Positions 33,774 through 42,725 of a stretch of DNA of 64,000 nucleotides are shown piece by piece. The stretch covers positions 82,209 through 146,208 of the forward strand of contig MGMS01000010.1 in NCBI GenBank assembly GCA_001796515.1. Direction: 5' to 3'. The notes beneath the pieces were generated by a model. That model had not been told where the DNA came from and made no database searches. It saw only the letters and a list, made by a program, of their open reading frames with translations. The stretch is from Chloroflexi bacterium RBG_13_51_36. GTDB taxonomy: Bacteria > Chloroflexota > Dehalococcoidia > GIF9 > AB-539-J10. The position numbers and the translations under genes were made by a program. How positions within the stretch are numbered: position 1 is the first letter of the stretch; each line of letters opens with the position of its first letter.

Positions 33774-35867
33774 ATGAAATACGAGGACTTAATCAAGAAA
33801 CTGGAAAATCTCAGGACTCCGGAAATCGAGCTTTCCGGTCACAAGCGGGTCTTGAAAATGTTTTTGCTCAACTCCGAGCGTTTCAGGAAGAGGACTGTTA
33901 TGGATTGGGCCAAGGTGTTGGCGCCCATCACCGCTGCTGTCCTCTTAATTACCATGGTAGGATTCTCTGCTGCGGACCTGCAAGAGCCTCTGCATCTGGG
34001 GGGCAGTCAAATCAGCACGTTCGCTTCTTATGAGGCATTGCAGGAGTTTGTGAAAACGAACGCAGGATACAAACAATTCTCTTGGGGGTTGTTCAGGGGA
34101 GGCGCCACTCTTGCACCGGCGGGTGCGGAAGATTCCGCTAATGTACCCTCTGTAACAAATCACTCTACGACCAATATTCAAGTCACTGGCGTGGATGAGG
34201 CAGATATCGTTAAGACCGACGGAGAGTACATCTACGTCGCTTCAGGGAACAAGACCACCATCGTGAAGGCATATCCCCCTGAACAAGGCGAGGTCCTATC
34301 TGAAATCGAGCTAGAGGGAACAGTGATAGGAATATTCATCAGCGCAGACAAGCTGGTCGTGTTTGAGGAGGAGACGCCTTATTATGCTTATTATGATGAT
34401 GTCCGGTCGGGAGCTGCAGAAAAATTTTACATGCCTTACCAATCGCCTAAGGCGTATATCAAGGTGTATGACGTAGCAGACAGAGAAAACCCCCGCTTGC
34501 AGAGAGAGCTTTCCGCCCAAGGTCAATACGTCAGTTCAAGGATGATAGGCGATTACGTTTATGTGGTGGTGAACGAGCCTGTATATCAACAAGAACAAGA
34601 CGATGAAGTGAACCTTCCCAAGATTAGCTCCGGCGGCAACGAGACCGAAATACCCGCCACAGATATCTACTATTCCGATGTTGCTGACTATTACTATATG
34701 TACACCACTATTATAGCCGTGAACACGCAGAACGATGACCAGGAGCCAACATATGAAACAATCCTGCTGGGAGCCTCTAGCAACCTGTATGTCTCTCAGA
34801 ACAACATTTACCTGACCTTCCCGGTGTGGGGAGGGGATGTAGGGGATTTTGGAGGAACCTCTATCCACCGGATTCATATAGAAGGTGACCAAATAACACC
34901 TGCTGCCAGCGGCGAGGTTCCCGGGACAGTGCTGAACCAGTTCTCCATGGATGAGTACGACGGCTACTTCAGGGTGGCAACCACAACCTACGGGGAAACA
35001 ACCCAGAATAACGTGTACATTCTGAATATGTCCCTCAACATTACCGGCTCGCTGCCCGACCTGGCTCCTGGTGAAAGGATTTATTCGGCCAGGTTCATGG
35101 GTGACAGATGCTATCTGGTGACCTTCAAGCAGGTTGACCCACTCTTCGTGATAGATTTGCACGACCCCTATGACCCTGAGGTCCTCGGCTATCTGAAGGT
35201 AACTGGATACTCAGACTATCTCCATCCCTACGACGAAACGCACATTATAGGGATAGGTAAGGAGACAACGGACGCGGGGGAATTTGCCTGGTATCAAGGA
35301 GTCAAGATATCGCTCTTCGATGTCACCGATGTCAGCAACCCGGTGGAGATATCCAAGCTTGAAATAGGGGACAGGGGCACCGACTCGCCCGTTTTGTGGG
35401 ACCACAAAGCCTTCCTGTTTGATAAGTCCAAGAATTTGCTGGTGATGCCAATTGGGGAGGCGAAGGTGAACCAGGCTGACTATCCTAGTGGAGTTCCTTC
35501 TTGGGCTTATGGCGAGCCTGTCTACCAAGGCGCATATGTCTTCGATATATCCCTAAACGTGTCTTCGAACGACGATGCGCTCCAACTCAAGGGCAGAATC
35601 ACCCATGCCGAGAATATCACCGGCCCTGAACAAGGCTACTACGGTCCCTTTGCGATAGAGAGGTCACTTTACATAGGCAATGTTCTCTACACTATCTCGA
35701 AAGCTAAGATAATGATGAACAGCCTCGAAAATCTGGATTACATCAATGAGGTGGAGCTTCCATACTCAACCTGGACACCTTATGACTACTTGCCAGGGGA
35801 CGAGGAGCCCCGACCCATGGAACCATCTCAGGGTGCTGAATCTGGAGCAGAAACGCTTCCAGAGTAG
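33774..35867 (+). CDS. Membrane-anchored beta-propeller protein, possible anti-sigma factor
   Basis: 697 aa with AAGGAGGG before the ATG. Residues 1-45 are charged and cytoplasmic, one helix spans about 46-66 (LAPITAAVLLITMVGFSAA), and the rest is the PF09826-type beta-propeller: TNIQVTGVDEADIVKTDGEY, IYVASGNKTTIV, YVSSRMIGDYVYVVVNEPVY, RIYSARFMGDRCYLVTFKQVDP. There is no zinc HxxxCxxC motif in the head. The layout resembles RsgI-like transmembrane anti-sigma factors. Its place directly behind an ECF sigma supports this, but binding is not shown. A copper- or ligand-sensing role is not visible. Confidence 0.85.
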   Translation: MKYEDLIKKLENLRTPEIELSGHKRVLKMFLLNSERFRKRTVMDWAKVLAPITAAVLLITMVGFSAADLQEPLHLGGSQISTFASYEALQEFVKTNAGYKQFSWGLFRGGATLAPAGAEDSANVPSVTNHSTTNIQVTGVDEADIVKTDGEYIYVASGNKTTIVKAYPPEQGEVLSEIELEGTVIGIFISADKLVVFEEETPYYAYYDDVRSGAAEKFYMPYQSPKAYIKVYDVADRENPRLQRELSAQGQYVSSRMIGDYVYVVVNEPVYQQEQDDEVNLPKISSGGNETEIPATDIYYSDVADYYYMYTTIIAVNTQNDDQEPTYETILLGASSNLYVSQNNIYLTFPVWGGDVGDFGGTSIHRIHIEGDQITPAASGEVPGTVLNQFSMDEYDGYFRVATTTYGETTQNNVYILNMSLNITGSLPDLAPGERIYSARFMGDRCYLVTFKQVDPLFVIDLHDPYDPEVLGYLKVTGYSDYLHPYDETHIIGIGKETTDAGEFAWYQGVKISLFDVTDVSNPVEISKLEIGDRGTDSPVLWDHKAFLFDKSKNLLVMPIGEAKVNQADYPSGVPSWAYGEPVYQGAYVFDISLNVSSNDDALQLKGRITHAENITGPEQGYYGPFAIERSLYIGNVLYTISKAKIMMNSLENLDYINEVELPYSTWTPYDYLPGDEEPRPMEPSQGAESGAETLPE

Positions 35868-35925
35868 GCAAACTTGAATTGAGGAGCGGAGTCAAACAGC
35901 GTAAATATTATGGGAGGGGAACAAG

Positions 35926-37212
35926 ATGAAGAACATAGCGATAATCGTATTAGCTTTGGTGTTGCTGTTGCCGGTGGTGGCCTCTATTCAACTTGCCCAG
36001 CCGGCAGCAGGCGAAGTTCTTCAATCAGATAAAGAACGGATAACTTCACCGGATGTCCTCACTGATGAGCAAGCATTACTGGTTGAAGGAAACAGTGCCT
36101 TCGCCTTCGAGCTTTATCGGGCGCTTAGAGGCAAGGAGGGTAATCTTTTCTACTCTCCCTACAGCATCTCACTGGCACTGGCCATGACCTACGCCGGAGC
36201 CCGTGGTGAAACTGCTCAGCAGATGGCCGATACACTTCAATTTTTGCTGGAGCAGGCGAAGCTGCACCCGGCGTTTAACTGGCTCGATGCCAAACTCGCC
36301 AGCAGGGGCCAAGGTGTTCAAGGCAAGGATGGCGAAGGATTCAGACTGAACGTAGTAAACGCCATCTGGGGGCGGAAGGGGGCTACGTTCTTACCAGCAT
36401 TCCTCGATGCACTGGCCGAGAACTATGGCGCCGGCTTGCGAATACTGGACTTCATAAGGGAAGCGGAGAAGTCCCGCATCATCATTAATGATTGGGTCAG
36501 TAACCAGACGGAAGGTCGCATTGAAGACCTTATCCCGCAGGGCGCGATTGATGCGCTAACCCGCCTGGTGCTGACCAATGCTATTTACTTCAATGCCGCC
36601 TGGGCGTACCCTTTCGATGAGGGCCTGACAGCAGACGGCCCGTTCTACCTTCTCGACGGCGGGCAAGTCACAGTGCCGATGATGAGGGAGACGGAGGCAT
36701 TCGGCTACACCGATGGGGAAGGATACCAAGCAGTTGAGCTGCTCTATGATGGTGGTGAACTCTCCATGGTTGCCCTTCTGCCTGAATCCGGCGAGTTCCA
36801 GGCTTTTGAAGAGACTCTTAATGCTCAGCAGGTCAGTGATATCATAGCCGGTCTGCGACTCACGCAAGTCACCCTGACCATGCCCAAATTCGAATTTGAG
36901 TCGGAATTCAGTTTGAACGATGCCCTCAGCGAAATGGGCATGCCGATTGCCTTTTCCGAGGGCGACGCGGATTTCTCCGGAATGACCGGTGAGCGCACGA
37001 CATTCATATCGCACGTCATACACAAGGCGTTCGTGGCCGTGGATGAAGCTGGCACCGAGGCTGCTGCTGCCACCGCAGTGATTATGAGAGACTCAGCGAT
37101 ACTCGAACCCGATGTGGAAGTCATGATAGACCGCCCCTTCATCTTCCTGGTTCGCGACATTGAGACTGGCTCTATTCTCTTTGTCGGGCGCGTTCTCAAT
37201 CCCTCTATCTAG
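35926..37212 (+). CDS. Secreted serpin-type protease inhibitor
   Basis: 428 aa with a signal peptide (MKNIAIIVLALVLLLPVVAS). It has a full serpin fold: NLFYSPYSISLALAMTYAGA, VLTNAIYFNAAWAYPF, HKAFVAVDEAGTEAAAATAV and DRPFIFLVRDIETGSILFVG. The hinge GTEAAAATA is that of inhibitory serpins. The scissile bond should fall in the RDSAIL stretch, which suggests no simple trypsin-type specificity. It lies 58 nt after the propeller gene with its own GGGAGGGG site, and a terminator follows. Confidence 0.93.
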   Translation: MKNIAIIVLALVLLLPVVASIQLAQPAAGEVLQSDKERITSPDVLTDEQALLVEGNSAFAFELYRALRGKEGNLFYSPYSISLALAMTYAGARGETAQQMADTLQFLLEQAKLHPAFNWLDAKLASRGQGVQGKDGEGFRLNVVNAIWGRKGATFLPAFLDALAENYGAGLRILDFIREAEKSRIIINDWVSNQTEGRIEDLIPQGAIDALTRLVLTNAIYFNAAWAYPFDEGLTADGPFYLLDGGQVTVPMMRETEAFGYTDGEGYQAVELLYDGGELSMVALLPESGEFQAFEETLNAQQVSDIIAGLRLTQVTLTMPKFEFESEFSLNDALSEMGMPIAFSEGDADFSGMTGERTTFISHVIHKAFVAVDEAGTEAAAATAVIMRDSAILEPDVEVMIDRPFIFLVRDIETGSILFVGRVLNPSI

Positions 37213-37263
37213 GTAAATGGTGCTTGGACTGGCGGAAGGCCTGTCAAGCGATTTGCATAGGGC

Positions 37264-37306
37264 AAGGGCTGGATATCCCACCAAAGGGGAAATCCAGCCC
37301 TTCTGA
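37264..37306 (+). terminator. Rho-independent terminator after the serpin gene
   Basis: An 11-bp perfect stem, AAGGGCTGGAT / ATCCAGCCCTT, with a 17-nt loop, ending in TTCTGATTT. Confidence 0.7.
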
Positions 37307-37430
37307 TTTCACGGATAACCGTAAGGCATCAACCAAGCTTCGCCGCTTTCCTCATTGGCCGCCCCCGGGCAAGCTAGTAAGACGAAAGACAACCTTGGTC
37401 CCCTACGAAAGTAAGATTACAAATGGGTGA

Positions 37431-37459
37431 TTGACGGCAACGCGCAGTGGTCTTAGACT
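37431..37459 (+). promoter_or_regulatory. Promoter of the HTH/coiled-coil gene set
   Basis: TTGACG, 17 nt, TAGACT. The start codon of the HTH gene lies about 30 nt further on. Confidence 0.5.
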
Positions 37460-37489
37460 ATATTCAGTTAGTTTTAGGGGGTGTTGCAT

Positions 37490-37744
37490 ATGCCTGTAAA
37501 GATAAATGGTCGGATTTATTATAGAACTGCCGAAGTCTGCCAGATAGTGGGCATAGGTAAGAGCACTCTTTTCCGTTGGATCAGACAAAACATCGTACAG
37601 GATGCTGAATACAGAGATAGGAAAGGGTGGAGGCTATTCGCGGAGGACGAACTGCGGAGCCTTGAGGCGGAGACCAAAAGAATTCAGAAGAATCATGTGG
37701 CCGAAATGCGAAAAATACCCTCGATTATAGGGAGCAGATTCTAG
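37490..37744 (+). CDS. Small MerR-type helix-turn-helix protein
   Basis: 84 aa from ATG 37490 (AGGGGGTG 6 nt upstream). IYYRTAEVCQIVGIGKSTLF followed by a wing WRLFAEDELRSLEAETKRI is the MerR/excisionase-type winged HTH. It has no effector domain. It lies 10 nt before a coiled-coil gene, and may control that operon or bind DNA as a structural part with those proteins. Confidence 0.8.
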   Translation: MPVKINGRIYYRTAEVCQIVGIGKSTLFRWIRQNIVQDAEYRDRKGWRLFAEDELRSLEAETKRIQKNHVAEMRKIPSIIGSRF

Positions 37745-37754
37745 GAGGTGCACC

Positions 37755-38225
37755 GTGGCGACTACAATGACTAAGAATCCACAAGCCAGGAAGGCGGGAG
37801 GCAAAGACGGGGAAGAAATGGTCGAGATTCCCTCGGAAGTCCCTCAGGAGGACAGGGATACTCTTAATGAGTTGATGAGCCAGGCCCAAACCGCGTATGA
37901 GTCCTATCTGCAGGCTCAGAGAAAGGTAGCGGCAGCGTATCAGGAGCGCCAGCGCCGGGTGGAGGTGTCCTTCAAAGACGTCGAAGAGCACGCTGCTAAA
38001 ATATGCGCAGTAGCCATAGAAAAAGCCGCGCGGGTCCTGGAAAAGGCCGAGCAGGAAGCCGAGGAGACGTATAACAAAGCGAAAATGAATGCTACGCAAG
38101 TCTATCAGGACGGTGTGAATGAGGCGTTGAGAGTACGCAGAGAGACCGTCGAGCAGGCCTGGGAAGAAGCCAAAAGGACTTCAGACAAAATCTGGAAGGC
38201 CTTTCAGGGAGAGATTAAGATATAG
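37755..38225 (+). CDS. Coiled-coil protein
   Basis: 156 aa from GTG 37755 with TAGGAGGTG just upstream. After a basic, disordered N-terminus (about 1-30), nearly the whole protein is a heptad-rich helix with many Ala, Glu, Lys and Arg (LQAQRKVAAAYQERQRRVEV, AIEKAARVLEKAEQEAEETY). It has no membrane helix. The family is not recognised. It lies between the HTH and the DivIVA-like gene and may assemble with the latter. Confidence 0.75.
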   Translation: MATTMTKNPQARKAGGKDGEEMVEIPSEVPQEDRDTLNELMSQAQTAYESYLQAQRKVAAAYQERQRRVEVSFKDVEEHAAKICAVAIEKAARVLEKAEQEAEETYNKAKMNATQVYQDGVNEALRVRRETVEQAWEEAKRTSDKIWKAFQGEIKI

Positions 38226-38317
38226 AAATATGGTGGGATCTGGAGAGATGGAATAGGGATTGAGGAGTTGGGTTGATGCTTCTGCTGTTCTTGGTCCCAT
38301 GAGCAAGGGGGAATATT

Positions 38318-39367
38318 ATGAGTAATAGTGCTAGGGACGATGTCGCTATGTTGGGCGGCCGTGAGTTTAAGCGTGTGAAAAACGGGCTGGATGAAACTCA
38401 GGTAGCGCCTTTCATTGATGAGCTTATTAAGGAGCGGGATAAACTGACCAAATCCCAGGATCATATCGCATCTCTCAATAGACTTGCGGAAAGGGCTATT
38501 GTTGAAGCGGATAAGCTGGCTTTACAGATCAAGACGGAAGCTACGGAACAAGCCAAAGCTGAGAGTGCTGCTATCATGGATAAAGCCAAAGAACAAGCTC
38601 GGCAGCTGGCGGAAAAGAAGATGGCTGAAGCTGTGGAGCTTGCTACCGAAAAGGCTAATGCAATCAAGGCCAAAGCTGAAGAACAAGCAGCAATCCTGCT
38701 GGAGAACGAGAAAACTAGAATCCGTAATGACCTGCGTAACCTTGTAAATGAGCAATTCGGCTACTTGCTGGAAGAACTGGAACGCCTCAAGCAGCAGGCA
38801 GCGGCAATACAGGCAGATTTTGACAATAGGTCGCCTGAACCCAGGGCACAGAAGAGCGCTGCAACTGCGGAAATCACGGAAAAGTTAGGCGCCGTCGCAG
38901 ATGAGATTGCGAAAATGAGCAATACCCTGGTCGCAGAAGGGAGCCAGAAAAAAGTCGCTGAGGAGAGCACGAAGAGGACAATTGATGAATACGTGGAGCC
39001 AAGCCAGGCTACGGCCAGCACGGAAAGAGATTTCGAATTGTCAAATCATCTTCAAATGCAGGAACAGCCGGAGTCGGGCAAGCCGCAATGGGAAGTGGAA
39101 ATCCTGCCTCCGTTTGAGATAGCCAAGATTATGGAAGTCGTGTCCTTCCTCGATCAATTACCCGAAGTTGCCAATACTGAAATGATTGTACCTCAGATAG
39201 ACGTGCCTTTGATTTTGGTCTTCCTGCGCAGGCCCATGAACGTTGTCGATGTGCTGCAGAAGATTCCGGCGGTGGCTCATGTCCAAGAAGTTACGGCTGA
39301 CAAAGCTGCCACCAACGGCAGACCAAAGAAAGTCCGCATAAGCCTCTCAGCGGAGAGAAGGTCGTAA
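38318..39367 (+). CDS. DivIVA-like coiled-coil protein with a C-terminal alpha/beta domain
   Basis: 349 aa with AAGGGGG before the ATG. The N-terminus (GREFKRVKNGLDETQVAPFIDELIKERD, quoted here in part as EFKRVKNGLDETQVAPFIDE) follows the DivIVA pattern EFxRxxxGYDxxEVxxFL. Then comes an Ala/Glu/Lys coiled coil (about 45-160), a spacer, and a compact domain (about 262-340) with EVEILPPFEIAKIMEVVSFL and IDVPLILVFLRRPMNVVDVL that looks like a ferredoxin-like beta-alpha-beta fold. A role in cell-pole or division organisation is possible but unproved. Confidence 0.75.
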   Translation: MSNSARDDVAMLGGREFKRVKNGLDETQVAPFIDELIKERDKLTKSQDHIASLNRLAERAIVEADKLALQIKTEATEQAKAESAAIMDKAKEQARQLAEKKMAEAVELATEKANAIKAKAEEQAAILLENEKTRIRNDLRNLVNEQFGYLLEELERLKQQAAAIQADFDNRSPEPRAQKSAATAEITEKLGAVADEIAKMSNTLVAEGSQKKVAEESTKRTIDEYVEPSQATASTERDFELSNHLQMQEQPESGKPQWEVEILPPFEIAKIMEVVSFLDQLPEVANTEMIVPQIDVPLILVFLRRPMNVVDVLQKIPAVAHVQEVTADKAATNGRPKKVRISLSAERRS

Positions 39368-39744
39368 GATAAGGAAATAACCAATACGGGTTTTTGCGAC
39401 TATAAACGCCCAAGATCTCCTGGAGCTTGGGTCACCACTAGACCATCGTGTTATCGGTATAAGTAAATGGGGTGGCAGTCTCAGGAGTTGTCATCGGGCA
39501 ACAGATTCCTGCCAGTACCAGGTGTTTCTTCGGTCATCCCAGAATAGCGACTGGTCGCAGGAAATAGCTTTTTCAGAAGTTTTTGCCTCAATCGGTATTT
39601 CAGGGCTATCTGGTAGCTCGTGCTCGAAAGAGGGTTGAGACTACCCCTTTCTTTGTCAAGGGATTCCTTAAGGGATATTCAAAAATCTTCCTAGCTTCGT
39701 GCTATGATTTGGGGCATATTTCTCGAGGGAGAGGTCAGGAGTTC
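39368..39744 (+). other. 377-bp region without a convincing gene
   Basis: It has a hairpin CCCAAG-AT-CTC/GAG-CTTGGG at 39409-39431 without a T run, which may end the coiled-coil operon. The second half is open in the frame of the next gene (54 codons), but its composition and the good ribosome-binding site at 39745 argue against coding. Confidence 0.5.
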
Positions 39745-40824
39745 ATGATCGCATTTGAGGCGCGATGCAGCACTACTGCTATGGGGATAATGCCTCATCG
39801 GGATGTTGAGCGAGCACTGGAGCTTGCTCTGGGTCTGGATATCCCGTTCTGGCCCCAGCTTCCCAAGGTGAGCCTTTATGAAGATATGTATGTTCAAGCA
39901 TCACAGAATTTCCCTGGTATAGTTATTGACTTTGACAAAGGGAGGCTTAATTTCAACACTGCGCGATTTGAACAAGAACTCGACGGATATTTCGGGAAAA
40001 TGGACGCCCCGGAGGCTTTTGCCCTCACAGCCGAGTATTCCGCGGTACTCCACAAGTTTCTCTCTAGGGACCTTCAAGGCTACAAAGCTATCAGGGGACA
40101 GAACATTGGTCCCGTGAGCTTTGGCTTCAAGGTGCTCGATGAGAACCTTAAACCCATCATTTATAATGATGAGGCAAGGGCCATATTGTTTGATTTCATT
40201 CAGAAGAAAGCCAACATCCAGTATATGGAACTTAAAGAGAGGAATCCCGATGCCTTTGTCTGGCTGGATGAGCCAGGGCTGGGTTACGTGTTCAGTGGTC
40301 TATCCGGATATAATGAGCAACAAGCTAAACAAGACTACCATAATTTTGTCGCCGGACTGGAAGGGCCCAAAGGGCTGCATCTCTGCGCCGAGGTGAATTT
40401 GCCCTATCTGTTGGAGTTGGGTGTGGAGATTCTCTCCTTCGATGCCTATCAAATTGGGTTTATGCCCAAGGAATATGCAGGCAGCGTATCTGAATTCATC
40501 AAGGAAGGCGGGATTATCTCGTGGGGCATTGCTCCCACTGAATCCACAGTCCTGATGACGCACACACCAAAAACACTGGCAGCGATCCTATCAGATTACT
40601 GGGAGGTAATCTCGCAGAATACAGGTCTGTCCTTGCATCAAATTGCCATGCAGGCGTTGGTGGCGCCAGCCAGATGTTGCCTCAGTGACATAGGGCAAAG
40701 TGGTACCACCGGTAGGGAGACAGGCGAATGCCAAATCTCTAGCTCCGAGGAAGAGATTGTAGAGAAGGCATTTGCCTTCTTGCCTGAGATTTCGCAGATA
40801 CTAAGAGATAAGTATGGCGTGTAA
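39745..40824 (+). CDS. MetE/UROD-fold protein, probable methyltransferase core
   Basis: 359 aa from ATG 39745 (CAGGAG 4 nt upstream). Only the C-terminal-type barrel of cobalamin-independent methionine synthase is present. Zinc ligands appear as His-x-Cys in KGLHLCAEVN (about 211-220) and a late Cys in PARCCLSDIG. Other parts: ATAMGIMPH-like N-terminus (TTAMGIMPHRDVERALELAL), WLDEPGLG and SWGIAPTE. Short MetE-like proteins of this type occur in archaea and Dehalococcoides-like bacteria and may use a corrinoid protein as methyl donor. The substrate is not certain. Confidence 0.8.
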   Translation: MIAFEARCSTTAMGIMPHRDVERALELALGLDIPFWPQLPKVSLYEDMYVQASQNFPGIVIDFDKGRLNFNTARFEQELDGYFGKMDAPEAFALTAEYSAVLHKFLSRDLQGYKAIRGQNIGPVSFGFKVLDENLKPIIYNDEARAILFDFIQKKANIQYMELKERNPDAFVWLDEPGLGYVFSGLSGYNEQQAKQDYHNFVAGLEGPKGLHLCAEVNLPYLLELGVEILSFDAYQIGFMPKEYAGSVSEFIKEGGIISWGIAPTESTVLMTHTPKTLAAILSDYWEVISQNTGLSLHQIAMQALVAPARCCLSDIGQSGTTGRETGECQISSSEEEIVEKAFAFLPEISQILRDKYGV

Positions 40825-40837
40825 AGAGGAGACTGAT

Positions 40838-41410
40838 ATGAAAGTATTAGGTATTATGGGCAGTCCACGTAGGCAAAGCAATACCGAAATCCTTCTCGAT
40901 AAGGCACTGGAAGGTGCCAGTGAGGCTGGAGCCGAAGTAGAAAAGGTACTGGTATCGAAGCTCAAAATCGCACCATGCCTTGAAATATATGCCTGTCGTA
41001 AGGATGGCGACTGCGCCATCAAGGATGATATGCAAGCGCTCTATGCTAAGCTTCTGGAAGCAGACCATATCGTTTTTGCCTCACCCATATTCTTTTATGG
41101 TGTTACCAGCCAGGCGAAGGCCATCATAGATAGATGTCAGGCGCTTTGGGTAAGAAGACATGAATTGGGCGTGGGCAAGGAAGATAGGCGAGTGCGGAGA
41201 GGGGTGTTCATTTCGGTAGGTGCTACCCGGGGCAAAAAGCTCTTTGACGGCGCAGTACTCACGGTGAAGTATTTCTTCGATGCCATCGGTGTGGAATACT
41301 CCGGTGGTTTGTTAGTCAGGGGCATCGATGTCAAAGCCCAGATTAAGGAGCATCCCGCCACTCTCGAAGATGCGTTCCGCCTCGGTCAAGAGCTTGTCCA
41401 TGGAGGATAG
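40838..41410 (+). CDS. NADPH-dependent FMN reductase/flavodoxin-fold protein
   Basis: 190 aa from ATG 40838 (GAGGAG 6 nt upstream). FMN-binding start: VLGIMGSPRRQSNTEILLDK. The middle reads IAPCLEIYACRKDGDCAIKDDM, which resembles the iron-sulfur flavoprotein motif but with too few Cys for a cluster. SPIFFYGVTSQAKAIIDR is typical. It begins 13 nt after the MetE-like gene, so the two may share a transcript. Confidence 0.88.
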   Translation: MKVLGIMGSPRRQSNTEILLDKALEGASEAGAEVEKVLVSKLKIAPCLEIYACRKDGDCAIKDDMQALYAKLLEADHIVFASPIFFYGVTSQAKAIIDRCQALWVRRHELGVGKEDRRVRRGVFISVGATRGKKLFDGAVLTVKYFFDAIGVEYSGGLLVRGIDVKAQIKEHPATLEDAFRLGQELVHGG

Positions 41411-41419
41411 GGACGGACG

Positions 41420-41578
41420 ATGAAGGCAATAAGAACTGACAATCTCACCAAGATGTTTGGTCAGCTTGTCGTCCTACATCATACCTCATTTGATTGGGCT
41501 CTTACTTTTTCTCGGAGATGGAAGCTGACCAGCAGCGAGTGTAGCAGTGATTTGAACGAGGTGCCGCTAACTGTGTAA
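41420..41578 (+). pseudogene. 5' remnant of an ABC transporter ATPase gene
   Basis: A 52-codon frame begins AIRTDNLTKMFGQLVVLHHT, which is the usual start of an ABC ATPase (I..NLTK.FG..VAL...S). The similarity ends after about 25 residues, before Walker A, and the remaining codons look random up to the TAA. The rest of the gene is missing. Confidence 0.5.
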
Positions 41579-41662
41579 AATGATGAAGCTGCTACGGATT
41601 CAAGTAGCGTAAAGAGGCAAGTCTCTTAATTATGGTCAACCCTAGACCGCGGGAGGTGTTTC

Positions 41663-42694
41663 ATGTCATTGTCACCGGAAGAAAAGCGCAGAATCTACGA
41701 GGAAGAGAAAGCACGGATTGAGGCGGAGCAGAAACAACGGATGACTGCTGGTGGGTCATCCACGGGGCTGGAACCGAATGTCGCCGGGTTGCTTTGTTAC
41801 TCGGGGGGCTGGATTAGTGGCATTGTGTTTCTGGTAATCGAGCAGAAGAATAAATTTGTCCGCTTCCATGCCCTCCAGTCAATAGTCACATTTGCTGCAT
41901 TGACTGTAGCCGGTGCTCTTCTGGGCTGGATACCGTATGCGGGGGTCGTGTTCGGCACCGTTATAGTCATCCTGGCCTTCATCCTGTGGGTGGTTCTGAT
42001 GGTCAAGGCTTACCAGGGTGAATTGTATAAGGTCCCGGTCGCCGGTCAGGTGGCTGCGGGATTGATGCCTGCTAATTGGGGTGCCGAAAAGCCTGTAACA
42101 GGGGAAGAACAGAAGACGGCTGAGGCAACGAGCACCGGAGGAGATGAAAGACCGCCGGAGCCTAAAGCGGCACAAGCGCAAAACGTGGCAGAAAAGGCTA
42201 GGGAGTTTGGGAGACGAACGGAGGATTACTTCGCCAGGACAAGGGCCGGCAGGGTTGCCGGCTATAGCGTGACCATCTTCTTTAATGTAGTTTTCCTTAT
42301 ATTCTTTTCCTTCTTCCACCGGTACATAGCCTGGTACCATACTGAGCCGGACGGCGCCATTACCAGATTGCCACTCCTTACCAGCGATTATTTCACCTGG
42401 CTTCCCATTCTGGTTACGGCGCTGGCCATCTCGATAGCCGCCCACATTGTATTGATTGCTTACGATAGGTACTGGCTGCGGGAGGTTACTCACATTATCC
42501 TCGGGGCGATTGGTGCTACGGTGGTTGCCAAGCTGATAGCCATATTCCCATTTGATTTCAGCGTGATTCCTAATCCCTCCGCTGCTGATATGGTGCCGGT
42601 GGCAGTAACCATTGTCCTGGTCATCATCGCCGTTGGCCTGGGAATCGGGGCGCTGGTTCGTCTCATAAAGTTATTGGTCGGCGTAGCACAGTGA
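41663..42694 (+). CDS. Two-part membrane protein with DUF4870-like N-terminal half
   Basis: 343 aa, ribosome-binding site GGGAGG. A charged start (SPEEKRRIYEEEKARIEAEQ) is followed by a Tic20/DUF4870-like unit (LLCYSGGWISGIVFLVIEQK, KFVRFHALQSIVTFAAL) of three or four helices. A linker rich in Glu, Pro and Ala (about 135-180) leads to a second membrane unit with FFNVVFLIFFSFFHRYIAWY, DRYWLREVTHIILGAIGATV. The function is unknown. A 57-aa membrane protein gene follows 31 nt later. Confidence 0.75.
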   Translation: MSLSPEEKRRIYEEEKARIEAEQKQRMTAGGSSTGLEPNVAGLLCYSGGWISGIVFLVIEQKNKFVRFHALQSIVTFAALTVAGALLGWIPYAGVVFGTVIVILAFILWVVLMVKAYQGELYKVPVAGQVAAGLMPANWGAEKPVTGEEQKTAEATSTGGDERPPEPKAAQAQNVAEKAREFGRRTEDYFARTRAGRVAGYSVTIFFNVVFLIFFSFFHRYIAWYHTEPDGAITRLPLLTSDYFTWLPILVTALAISIAAHIVLIAYDRYWLREVTHIILGAIGATVVAKLIAIFPFDFSVIPNPSAADMVPVAVTIVLVIIAVGLGIGALVRLIKLLVGVAQ

Positions 42695-42725
42695 AGGCGA
42701 GACTCCCAGAAAAGGAGGTTGTAAC

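Noticed and set aside
39583-39744. 54-codon N-terminal extension of the MetE-like ORF
   Set aside because: Composition is not protein-like and CAGGAG precedes the ATG at 39745, where similarity begins.
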